Below, in pieces: positions 17,930 to 26,126 of a stretch of 64,000 bases of DNA. Origin of the DNA: UPXZ01 sp964634605 (lineage in GTDB: Bacteria; Bacteroidota; Bacteroidia; Bacteroidales; Paludibacteraceae). The DNA lies in the NCBI GenBank assembly GCA_964634605.1, contig CAZWLJ010000006.1, forward strand, positions 1 through 64,000, in the 5' to 3' direction. The position numbers and the translations under genes are program-made. Position 1 is the stretch's first letter. The number at the start of each line of letters is the position of its first letter. The notes beneath the pieces are model-generated. The model saw only the letters and a program-made list of their open reading frames with translations, had not been told where the DNA came from and made no database searches.

Positions 17930-19168
17930 ATGGAATATAAAGAAAATATTAGATTAGCAATCAACGGGCTGGTTGATCATAAATTCAGATCATTTCTGAC
18001 CATGCTCGGCATTATTTTCGGAGTGGCATCAGTTATCACCATGCTTTCAATCGGTGAGGGTGCCAAACGGGAAGCAATAGCCAAATACCAGGATTTGGGT
18101 GTAAACAACATCATCGTACGCGAAAAAAAACTGACCGATGAAGAGCTGGAGGAAGTTCGCGCCAAATTCTCGCAGGGATTATCCATCCAGGATGCTGCCG
18201 TTATCAGCGAGATAGTGCCCGGAGTAGTACGCACTGCATCGCAGTCCGAAATCAGTTCGGAAGCTAAATACGCGGATAAATCGCTGAAGACAAATGTGAT
18301 AGGGATCAATCCCGAATATGTGGAAATGATGAATATGCGTGTGGCTCGAGGAAATTTTATCACTGCTGACCATTATAAGCGTCAACTGAAGGTGTGCGTT
18401 ATAGGTTCCGGTGTGGCTGCAGCGCTATTTAAAAATGAAGATCCGATAGGTAAAATGATCAAAATAGAAGATCAGTGGATAGAAGTGGCAGGTGTGCTGC
18501 AATCCAAAGCGCTTTTTACCGAAACTGTCGGCGAACTGGCTGCACGCGACCTGAACAGTGATATCTACCTCCCGCTGACCACGTTTCTCAATCGTTTCTC
18601 GCCTGAAAACCCGCTCACCAGCGAAATTCAACAAATCACCGTTCAACTCGGTAATTCCGCAAAACTGCAGGAAGCAGCCCGCCTGATCGACGGAATACTG
18701 CAGCGCCGTCACTTCAATAACGCTGATTACAACATTGTGGTACCCTTCGAACTGATGCAGCAGGAAGAAAAAGAACGGCGGATTTATAATTTCTTACTGG
18801 GTGCCATTGCTGCCATTTCACTTTTGGTGGGAGGAATCGGAATTATGAATATCATGCTTGCCACAGTTATGGAGCGTACCCGCGAAATCGGAATACGAAG
18901 AGCTGTAGGAGCCAGAAAAATTGACATTATGAGGCAGTTTGTAATTGAAGCAGTGACGATAAGTATTACCGGCGGAATTATCGGAGTTTTACTCGGTGTA
19001 ACTTTGTCGCTTAGTGTGACGTTATTTACCGATATTACCACCGTTATCAAAGCTTATTCTGTTTTTATCGCGTTTGGCTTTTCTGTGCTGGTCGGGATAA
19101 GTTTTGGCTATTTACCGGCAAAAAATGCCGCTGAACTCAAGCCGATTGACAGTATCCGGTACGAATAA
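17930..19168 (+). CDS. MacB/FtsX-type ABC transporter permease
   Basis: A 412-residue inner-membrane permease with four predicted helices: one near residues 20-42 (FRSFLTMLGIIFGVASVITM), a large periplasmic MacB core domain (about 45-265), then three helices in the FtsX domain (about 284-305, 335-360, 370-395). GGIGIMNIMLATVMERTREIG is the standard FtsX-family region, and the C-terminal PAKNAAELKPIDSIRYE is a classic MacB permease ending. Unlike E. coli MacB it has no fused ATPase, which is encoded by the next gene. MacB-type systems act as mechanotransmission pumps pushing periplasmic substrates into TolC and do not carry them across the inner membrane. Confidence 0.92.
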   Translation: MEYKENIRLAINGLVDHKFRSFLTMLGIIFGVASVITMLSIGEGAKREAIAKYQDLGVNNIIVREKKLTDEELEEVRAKFSQGLSIQDAAVISEIVPGVVRTASQSEISSEAKYADKSLKTNVIGINPEYVEMMNMRVARGNFITADHYKRQLKVCVIGSGVAAALFKNEDPIGKMIKIEDQWIEVAGVLQSKALFTETVGELAARDLNSDIYLPLTTFLNRFSPENPLTSEIQQITVQLGNSAKLQEAARLIDGILQRRHFNNADYNIVVPFELMQQEEKERRIYNFLLGAIAAISLLVGGIGIMNIMLATVMERTREIGIRRAVGARKIDIMRQFVIEAVTISITGGIIGVLLGVTLSLSVTLFTDITTVIKAYSVFIAFGFSVLVGISFGYLPAKNAAELKPIDSIRYE

Positions 19169-19228
19169 CAACATCGTGAAGGCTAAATAAATAAACTCAG
19201 AACGTATCAGAAAAACAAAACAGATAAA

Positions 19229-19927
19229 ATGCTGATTGAAATAAAGAATCTATCCAAAGACTACGAAATGGGCGAAATCATCGTTCCGGCCCTCTATAAT
19301 ATCAATCTGTCCATTTGTAAGAACGATTACCTCGCAATAATGGGGCCTTCAGGCTCCGGAAAATCTACCCTGATGAATATTATCGGATGTCTTGATGTGC
19401 CTACTCAGGGACAGTATTTATTCAACCAGACCGATGTCAGCATGCTGAACGACGACGAACTTTCAGCCATGCGAAATAAGGAAATCGGTTTTATATTTCA
19501 GAATTTCAACTTGCTGCCACGCCTGGATGCCTTACAGAATGTTGAACTACCGTTGATTTATTCCGGAGTGGAATCGTCAGAGCGAAAAAAACGCGCCCTC
19601 GAAGCACTTGAGCATGTGGGACTGGCCGAACGGATTCATCACAAATCGAGCGAACTGAGCGGAGGGCAGAGGCAGAGGGTTGCCATTGCAAGAGCACTGG
19701 TTACCAAACCCGGAATTCTGCTTGCTGACGAGCCTACAGGCGCTCTCGATTCGAAAACAGGCATAGAAATCATGGCGCTTTTCGATACGCTCCACAAGCA
19801 GGGGAATACCATAATTCTTATAACCCATGAAAGGGAAGTAGCTGATTATGCTCACCGGATTATCCATATAAAAGACGGTGAAATTCACTCGGATGAAATA
19901 AACAAGAATATTAAAAACGGCTTCTGA
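19229..19927 (+). CDS. ABC transporter ATP-binding protein (MacB/LolD type)
   Basis: A 232-residue ATPase with Walker A GPSGSGKST (39-47), Q-loop (FQNFNLLP, 90-97), signature LSGGQ (143-147), Walker B ILLADE (163-168) and the switch His in LITHE. The length and the DEPTGALDS sequence are those of the MacB/LolD export subfamily. It energises the permease encoded just upstream and lies 60 nt after it and 31 nt before the TolC-like gene, so it belongs to the same operon. Confidence 0.95.
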   Translation: MLIEIKNLSKDYEMGEIIVPALYNINLSICKNDYLAIMGPSGSGKSTLMNIIGCLDVPTQGQYLFNQTDVSMLNDDELSAMRNKEIGFIFQNFNLLPRLDALQNVELPLIYSGVESSERKKRALEALEHVGLAERIHHKSSELSGGQRQRVAIARALVTKPGILLADEPTGALDSKTGIEIMALFDTLHKQGNTIILITHEREVADYAHRIIHIKDGEIHSDEINKNIKNGF

Positions 19928-19958
19928 TCACACTTTCTTAACATACAACTTTCTACTC

Positions 19959-21443
19959 ATGAGATTCAAAATCATAACATTGACCGCTATCCTTATCTGC
20001 TTCACATCCGCATTGAAGTCAGAGAGTTACAGCCTGGATCTGGAAAAAAGCATCGCGATAGCAAAAGAGAAAAGCTACTCCATGCAAAACCTTGCACTGG
20101 ACTTCAGAATTGCAGGACACAATCTCAAATCGGCAACCAGTCGCTTCAAAACTCACATTGACATGAATCTGACATTGCCGCAATATACAGAAACCGTTCG
20201 CCAGGACCAGGATAGCTCGGGGATATTGTTTTATCCGATGAAACAACTGAATTATCGGAGCGAACTGGAAATAACTCAGCCACTCCCAACCGACGGATAC
20301 CTGTTTCTTAACAGCGGACTGAATAATTTTGACGATTTGTATTCCGGTTTTCGTACTACCAATACATTTGCCCGGCTGGGTTTTGTACAGCCAATCAACG
20401 CGTTTTACGGCTACAACAGCATCCGCTCGTCGTTCAGGCAGGCAAAATTAGCCTACGAACGTTCCGAAAAAGAATTAAAACGGGCTGAGCTTAACCTGAT
20501 TTATGAAGTAAGCAGCGCTTTCTACGAATTGCTTTCAAATCAAAAGGAAGCAGAAATTTCAAAGCTCAACCTTGAGCGTCAGAAGGAGGCATTCGAAATA
20601 GCTACCAACAAATACCAGGCAGGGCTTATTAAAGAGGTGGATGCGTTGCAGATGGAAGTGGATCTGGCGGAAGCACAGAACAGTTATGACCTGAGTCTGG
20701 CAAATCAAAACTCGGCTATTCTGTCGTTCAAAAAACTAATCGGGATTGATTTGAAGGATTCTGTTGCGGTGAGCAGTGAATTTAAGTATCAGGTAGTCAT
20801 TGTAGATACCGAAAAGGCTGTAGATATGGCACTCCGTAACCGGCTCGAAATCCGGGAGCAGGAAATCCGCATCGAACTGGATAAAATGAGTTTAAAACGT
20901 CAGAAAGCCGAAGGCATGATAAAAGGAAGCCTGACAGGGCATTTCGAAAAAATCGGCGTGAACAGTCAGGCACTCGAAACTAATTTCGGAACTTCCGTGC
21001 AGCGTTCGTATGCCAACTTTCTGAACCGTCCGCAGAATTACGGATTCGGATTAACTGTTTCAGTTCCGATACTGGACTGGGGCGAAAACAAAGCGCTGGT
21101 TCGTGCTGCCGAAGACCGGCTGAAACAGAACGAACTTCAGCGGGAAGAGATAAAACGAAACATAGAGCAGGAAGTCAGAAAACTGGTTTCAAATCTCAAC
21201 AGCAGCCTGAAACGTTTGCAACTCCTCGAAAAAAACGTGTCGGTAGCCGAAAAAAGCTTCGAAATCACACGCCAGCGCTTTTCCGACGGAGATATCGACA
21301 GTCAGTCGCTCGCACTGGAACGCAACCGACTGAATAATGCCTACGTTTCACATCTGAATGCGTATATCAATTACCAGATGCAGCTGGCAGATCTGATGCG
21401 GCGTACATTTTACGATTTCCAGAATAACAAATCGTTGCTGTAA
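19959..21443 (+). CDS. TolC-family outer-membrane channel
   Basis: A 494-residue protein with a signal peptide (about 1-22) and the duplicated long-helix pattern of TolC proteins: two regions of heptad-rich helices (about 165-255 and 365-460), each next to strand segments. Typical details are the LxxAIxxA-type opening (LDLEKSIAIAKEKS), the ELLSNQKEAEISKLNLERQ helix and PILDWG before the second half. It forms the exit duct for the upstream ABC pump. No lipobox is evident. It is the last gene of the operon, with no clear hairpin terminator after it. Confidence 0.9.
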   Translation: MRFKIITLTAILICFTSALKSESYSLDLEKSIAIAKEKSYSMQNLALDFRIAGHNLKSATSRFKTHIDMNLTLPQYTETVRQDQDSSGILFYPMKQLNYRSELEITQPLPTDGYLFLNSGLNNFDDLYSGFRTTNTFARLGFVQPINAFYGYNSIRSSFRQAKLAYERSEKELKRAELNLIYEVSSAFYELLSNQKEAEISKLNLERQKEAFEIATNKYQAGLIKEVDALQMEVDLAEAQNSYDLSLANQNSAILSFKKLIGIDLKDSVAVSSEFKYQVVIVDTEKAVDMALRNRLEIREQEIRIELDKMSLKRQKAEGMIKGSLTGHFEKIGVNSQALETNFGTSVQRSYANFLNRPQNYGFGLTVSVPILDWGENKALVRAAEDRLKQNELQREEIKRNIEQEVRKLVSNLNSSLKRLQLLEKNVSVAEKSFEITRQRFSDGDIDSQSLALERNRLNNAYVSHLNAYINYQMQLADLMRRTFYDFQNNKSLL

Positions 21444-21526
21444 AGTGATACTTATTTTTAAGAAAGAGGCATACAGCCTAACTGAGTTTTGCCCGAAAAG
21501 GATTAACATCTTTTCTTCCCGTGTAT

Positions 21527-21557
21527 TTTGATATATAGACCGGATGAACTAATTTTG
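21527..21557 (+). promoter_or_regulatory. near-perfect Bacteroidota promoter
   Basis: TTTG (21527-21530), 19 nt, TAATTTTG (21550-21557). This is an exact match to the -33/-7 consensus. The start point would be near 21564, 16 nt before the next ATG. Confidence 0.7.
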
Positions 21558-21579
21558 TGTCGTCGTGTTATTGTAATAA

Positions 21580-22890
21580 ATGAAGAAAGAAAATCTTTTA
21601 ATACGGGTACTGGTACTGCTTGCAGGAATTTTTGCCATAGCATTCGGGGTGGCGCTCTCCATCCGGTCTGATTTGGGAACTACTCCCGTTTCGTCTATAC
21701 CTTATGTTTTCAACATGGTGTTTCCTTCGGTTTCTGTCGGAGCACTTACTATCATGCTCAATTTGCTTTTTTTTGTAATGCAGATTCTTCTGCTGCGGAA
21801 AAATTTCAGATTGCATCTCTTTTTGCAGATACCGGTGGTTATCTTGTTTGGGTGGTTTATTAATGTCAGTCTGTATCTTTTAAGTCATGTAGTTCCTTAT
21901 AACTATCTGATGCAGTGGGTGTTCTGTATCCTGGGCTGCGCAATCATTGCGTTCGGCGTGTTTTTACAGGTCAAAGCGAATGTGGTGATGCTGCCAGGCG
22001 ACGGGCTGGTAATTGCACTTACCGATACCTTCAGAAAGGAATTCGGATTGTATAAAATCCTTTTTGATTCATTCCTGGTTCTTGTTGCTCTTATTACTAT
22101 TCTGATTACGAAAAATGGTTTATACGGTGTTAGGGAAGGAACAGTAGCATCGGCGCTTCTTGTCGGTTTTATTGTGCAGTTTTACCAAAAGAACATCCGC
22201 TTTGTCGATAGGCTCACAGATACATCCGGAATGTCGGGTGAATATATTCCGGAGCCTTATATGACCACCGGCAATTTCGTGATTACCATCTCAAGGCAGT
22301 ACGGAAGTGCCGGTCATGCTGTGGGCGAACTCATTGCTCAAAAACTTGGAATAGCGTTTTACGACAGCAAACTCATTGACCTTACTGCCGGGGCAAGCGG
22401 TTTTACACCCGAATATGTAAAAGCACATGAGCAAAAACTCTCCAACGGTTTTCTTTATAAGTTCTACAAACAGAATTATGCCTATGTAAACGAAGCCATT
22501 CCTCCGCAGGATATGCTTTTCATGGTTCAGACAAAAGTGATACGCGACATTGCTGCCCGCGAATCATGTGTAATAGTAGGCCGGTGTGCCGATTATATTC
22601 TCAAAGGCCATCCCCACTGTTTCAACGTGTTCGTCCATGCCGACAATGCTTTCAGAATGAACCGTGTCATTACAGAGTACGGAGCTCATCCCGATGAAGC
22701 TGAAAAAGAAATGGAAAAGAAAGACAGGGAACGGATGAACTACAACAAGCACTACACCGGACGTGAATGGGCAAGTCTGAAAGACTTCGATATGACGATA
22801 GAAACTTCACTCTTTGGAATCGAAATAACGGCTGCAATGATAATCGATGCCCGAAGGAAAGCCTTGTACACTTCGCCCGAACGAATCTGA
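21580..22890 (+). CDS. YczE-like membrane domain fused to cytidylate kinase-like domain
   Basis: A 436-residue protein. Residues 1-205 hold about five or six membrane helices and resemble YczE/YitT-type integral membrane proteins (IRSDLGTTPVSSIP near the start). After a short linker, residues 232-425 form a cytidylate kinase-like domain: VITISRQYGSAGHAVGELIA, then GIAFYDSKLI and IVGRCADYIL. The P-loop position reads YGSAGHAVG (241-249) instead of GxxxxGK[ST], with no lysine. From memory this is normal for the cytidylate-kinase-like family, whose activity is not established. The kinase part is predicted cytoplasmic. This is a lone gene with its own promoter. The fusion suggests a membrane-sensing or small-molecule phosphorylation role, but no substrate can be named. 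Confidence 0.8.
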   Translation: MKKENLLIRVLVLLAGIFAIAFGVALSIRSDLGTTPVSSIPYVFNMVFPSVSVGALTIMLNLLFFVMQILLLRKNFRLHLFLQIPVVILFGWFINVSLYLLSHVVPYNYLMQWVFCILGCAIIAFGVFLQVKANVVMLPGDGLVIALTDTFRKEFGLYKILFDSFLVLVALITILITKNGLYGVREGTVASALLVGFIVQFYQKNIRFVDRLTDTSGMSGEYIPEPYMTTGNFVITISRQYGSAGHAVGELIAQKLGIAFYDSKLIDLTAGASGFTPEYVKAHEQKLSNGFLYKFYKQNYAYVNEAIPPQDMLFMVQTKVIRDIAARESCVIVGRCADYILKGHPHCFNVFVHADNAFRMNRVITEYGAHPDEAEKEMEKKDRERMNYNKHYTGREWASLKDFDMTIETSLFGIEITAAMIIDARRKALYTSPERI

Positions 22891-22987
22891 AAAGAATCCC
22901 TGAAACGCATTGAAATGTAAGACCGTTGACTGATTCACAAAAGTAATTATGCAGTCAGCCGTTCAATACCCTGATATCCTGTCTGAA

Positions 22988-23016
22988 GGAGAAAACCATT
23001 TTCTCCCAATTTTTAA
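22988..23016 (+). terminator. hairpin terminator after the kinase-like fusion gene
   Basis: GGAGAAAA (22988-22995), loop CCA, TTTTCTCC (22999-23006), then CAATTTTT. The stem is a perfect 8 bp and a T-run follows within 3 nt. Confidence 0.6.
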
Positions 23017-23198
23017 GACTTATGCCAGTAACCTTCCATTCCGGAACTTTAAACTGAAAAGAAAACATCGAAGGATTCATAGCAGGTATAATTCCTCTTT
23101 ACCCGACCGGATGAGTTCTGCAATTTTTCCCGGTAAAAAATACTTTAAAAAATTCAGCATATATGAATGATTTTTTACATGAATTAGCCTTATCCTGC

Positions 23199-23229
23199 TT
23201 TCCGTTTCGGGATTTTTTTCGTATATTTG
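23199..23229 (+). promoter_or_regulatory. probable gyrB promoter
   Basis: TTTC (23199-23202), 19 nt, TATATTTG (23222-23229). The -7 box is exact and the -33 box is one base off. The leader would be about 75 nt. Confidence 0.5.
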
Positions 23230-23312
23230 TGTGATTTTTTCGACAGAAAAATTCGTGGAAACAGTAAAAGAAAGATAACTCATAATTGACTGAAAATAAG
23301 AGGGATAATAAA

Positions 23313-25280
23313 ATGACAGAAGAACAGATAAACGAAGCCGGAAGTCAGTACGGAGCCAGCAGTATACAGGTGCTTGAAGGACTTGAAGCGGTAAGGAAAC
23401 GGCCTGCTATGTATATTGGCGATGTAGGTGTAAAAGGTTTGCACCACCTGGTATATGAAGTGGTGGATAACTCCATAGACGAAGCGCTTGCAGGCTACTG
23501 CGACACGATAAAGGTAATCATCAACGAAGATAATTCCATTACCGTATCAGACAACGGACGGGGAATTCCTGTGGATATTCACGAGAAAGAAGGTCGCTCG
23601 GCACTTGAGGTGGTGATGACAGTGCTGCATGCCGGTGGTAAATTTGATAAAGGCAGTTACAAAGTTTCGGGCGGATTGCACGGGGTAGGTGTTTCATGTG
23701 TGAACGCGCTCTCCACTTTCATGCGGGTGGAGGTAGCCCGCAACAAAAAAATGTACATGCAGGAGTATTCCTGCGGTCATCCGCAGTTCGATGTGAAGCT
23801 TGTGGGAGATACAGATGAGCAGGGAACACGTGTTACTTTCCTGCCCGACACATCCATTTTTATCGAATCGGTTTATAAATACGAAGTGCTCGCCAATCGG
23901 TTGCGCGAACTGGCTTATCTTAATGCCGGAATTACACTCACGCTCATTGATAAACGCGAAAAAGATGAAAACGGAGAATTTCTTAACGAAATTTTCTACT
24001 CCAAAGAAGGACTGAAAGAATTTGTAGCTTACATCGACGAGAGCCGCGAAGATTTAATCGATAACGTGATTCATATCTCCACCGAAAAAAACGGCACACC
24101 GGTAGAGATTGCCATGGTTTACAACACTTCGTACAACGAAAATATTCACTCCTATGTCAACAATATCAACACGATAGAGGGTGGGACTCATTTAGCAGGT
24201 TTCCGTCGCGGACTCACCCGCACGCTGAAAAAATATGCCGAGGACAACAAGCTGCTCGAGAAACTGGAGAAATCAAAAATTGAAATAAGCGGCGACGACT
24301 TCCGCGAAGGACTGACCGCTGTAATTTCCATCAAAGTGGCTGAGCCTCAGTTCGAAGGACAAACAAAAACCAAACTGGGCAACAGCGAAGTGGCCGGTTC
24401 GGTTGAATCGGCGGTGAGCGAAGCGCTGGGTAATTACCTGGAAGAAAATCCCAAAGATGCCCGTACTATCGTCGATAAAGTAGTACTGGCAGCTACCGCC
24501 CGTCATGCGGCCCGCAAGGCACGCGAGCTGGTTCAGCGCAAATCGCCCCTTTCAGGCGGAGGTCTGCCCGGTAAACTGGCCGACTGCTCGAGCAAAGACC
24601 CTTCAAAATGTGAACTCTTCCTGGTCGAAGGTGATTCTGCCGGGGGAACTGCCAAACAGGGACGAAGCCGTGAATTTCAGGCAATACTGCCCTTGCGCGG
24701 TAAAATCCTGAACGTGGAAAAAGCCATGCAGCACAAAGTGCTCGAAAGTGAAGAAATTAAAAATATCTACACCGCGCTGGGTGTGTTTATCGGAACCGAG
24801 GAAGATAGTAAGGCGCTCAATCTAAGCAAATTAAGATATCACAAAATCATAATCATGACCGATGCCGACGTGGACGGAGCGCACATAGCCACTCTGCTTA
24901 TGACCTTCTTCTTCAGGCATATGAAAGAAGTTATCGAACAGGGATACCTCTTTATAGCCACACCTCCGCTGTACCTTTGCAAGAAAGGAAAGGTGGAAGA
25001 ATACTGCTGGACCGAACAGCAACGACTGGCTTTTATCGACAAATACGGTGCAGGAAATGAAGCTGCCATTCACGTACAGCGATACAAAGGATTGGGCGAA
25101 ATGAACGAAAACCAATTGTGGGACACCACGATGAATCCCGAAAACCGTACACTCCGGCAGGTTACAATAGAAAATGCAGCTACAGCCGACCACGTTTTCT
25201 CCATGCTGATGGGCGACGATGTGGCACCGCGCCGCCAGTTTATAGAGCACAATGCTTCATACGCCAATATCGATGCATAA
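23313..25280 (+). CDS. gyrB: DNA gyrase subunit B
   Basis: The ATPase subunit of DNA gyrase, which with GyrA introduces negative supercoils. The start is ATG 23313, giving 655 residues. Visible motifs are the GHKL ATPase box (EVVDNSIDEA, DNGRGIP, GGLHGVGVS), QTKTKLGNSE, and the TOPRIM elements EGDSAGG and MTDADVDG. The C-terminal end has RYKGLGEMN, and the length is standard for Bacteroidota GyrB without the long enterobacterial insert. The gene stands alone with its own promoter and terminator. ParE is the main alternative, but the length and the QTK/TOPRIM spacing favour GyrB. Confidence 0.95.
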   Translation: MTEEQINEAGSQYGASSIQVLEGLEAVRKRPAMYIGDVGVKGLHHLVYEVVDNSIDEALAGYCDTIKVIINEDNSITVSDNGRGIPVDIHEKEGRSALEVVMTVLHAGGKFDKGSYKVSGGLHGVGVSCVNALSTFMRVEVARNKKMYMQEYSCGHPQFDVKLVGDTDEQGTRVTFLPDTSIFIESVYKYEVLANRLRELAYLNAGITLTLIDKREKDENGEFLNEIFYSKEGLKEFVAYIDESREDLIDNVIHISTEKNGTPVEIAMVYNTSYNENIHSYVNNINTIEGGTHLAGFRRGLTRTLKKYAEDNKLLEKLEKSKIEISGDDFREGLTAVISIKVAEPQFEGQTKTKLGNSEVAGSVESAVSEALGNYLEENPKDARTIVDKVVLAATARHAARKARELVQRKSPLSGGGLPGKLADCSSKDPSKCELFLVEGDSAGGTAKQGRSREFQAILPLRGKILNVEKAMQHKVLESEEIKNIYTALGVFIGTEEDSKALNLSKLRYHKIIIMTDADVDGAHIATLLMTFFFRHMKEVIEQGYLFIATPPLYLCKKGKVEEYCWTEQQRLAFIDKYGAGNEAAIHVQRYKGLGEMNENQLWDTTMNPENRTLRQVTIENAATADHVFSMLMGDDVAPRRQFIEHNASYANIDA

Positions 25281-25335
25281 TCAGAACAAACCGGAACATA
25301 CGATGTTGCGGAAATAAAGAATTCAGGAAAAAGAA

Positions 25336-25370
25336 TTGAATAACCGGTTTCCCCGTTGTTCAATTTTTTT
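25336..25370 (+). terminator. gyrB terminator
   Basis: TTGAATAACCGG (25336-25347) pairs with CCGTTGTTCAA (25353-25363) with one G-T pair and one bulge, and seven T follow. Confidence 0.7.
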
Positions 25371-25430
25371 ATTTTATCGGCAGAAGTACATACTACTTTG
25401 TGTTTTCCAACGTTTTACATGTATTGAAAA

Positions 25431-25979
25431 ATGAAAATCTGCGTATTTTGTTCATCGGGAAACAGCATTGATACGGCTTTCAGGCAAATGGCACACGAAG
25501 CAGGCCGCAGGATAGCCGAAAAAGGTCATGCCCTCGTGTATGGCGGTGCTACCGGAGGTCTGATGGATTCGGTTTCCACGGGAGTTGCCGAAAATCACGG
25601 AGAAATTATCGGAGTAATTCCCGAAATAATTATCCGCAAGAACAGACTGAGCAAATTGCCTACCCGGCAAATCATAACCACTGATATGAGCGAACGGAAA
25701 AAACGGATGAAGCTCGAATCGGATTTGTTTCTGGTGCTACCCGGAGGATACGGCACACTCGATGAAATGTTTGACGTCATAGCATCCGGCACAGTAGGAG
25801 AGCATAAAAAACCGGTTATCGTATTCAATTTCAACGGATTCTACGATAACTTACTTCTTCTGACCGAACAGATGAAAGCAGGCGCATTCATTCCGGTGGA
25901 GGAATCATACAAGCCCGTTTTTGTGAATACAATGGATGAGTGTTTTGAATTGATTGAAAAACACTCACTTAAATATTAG
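25431..25979 (+). CDS. LOG-family nucleotide 5'-monophosphate phosphoribohydrolase
   Basis: A 182-residue Rossmann-like protein of the LOG (LONELY GUY) family, whose members cleave the base-ribose bond of nucleoside monophosphates. In plants and some bacteria they release active cytokinins. Key motifs: VFCSSG at 5-10, YGGATGGLM (37-45) and PGGYGTLDE (104-112, the PGGxGTxxE signature). The conserved MSERKKRM stretch before it carries the catalytic Arg. The length is typical of type I LOG proteins. It was historically annotated as lysine decarboxylase, which the motif does not support. It follows gyrB after the terminator, so it is probably transcribed separately. Confidence 0.9.
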   Translation: MKICVFCSSGNSIDTAFRQMAHEAGRRIAEKGHALVYGGATGGLMDSVSTGVAENHGEIIGVIPEIIIRKNRLSKLPTRQIITTDMSERKKRMKLESDLFLVLPGGYGTLDEMFDVIASGTVGEHKKPVIVFNFNGFYDNLLLLTEQMKAGAFIPVEESYKPVFVNTMDECFELIEKHSLKY

Positions 25980-26126
25980 TGTTTGACGTTTCATGTTTCA
26001 ACGTATTTATTACCTGTGAGACGGTGTTCTGATAAAAGAATACGCTCAAAAGTCTTCGGCATTTTCAGGTTCGTCTGTGCGATATGTTCTAATAGTCTTT
26101 GCTCTTTATTCTTTATTCTATAAAAA

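Larger units (their letters stand above)
22891..23312. other. 422-nt intergenic region before gyrB
   Basis: It contains a terminator for the upstream gene (22988-23016) and the gyrB promoter (23199-23229). The 73-codon open stretch at 22949-23170 includes the terminator hairpin and does not look like a protein. An in-frame TTG at 23286 is an unlikely gyrB start. Confidence 0.6.

Noticed and set aside
22949..23170. 73-codon open frame before gyrB
   Set aside because: It contains the terminator hairpin of the upstream gene and has no protein-like pattern.
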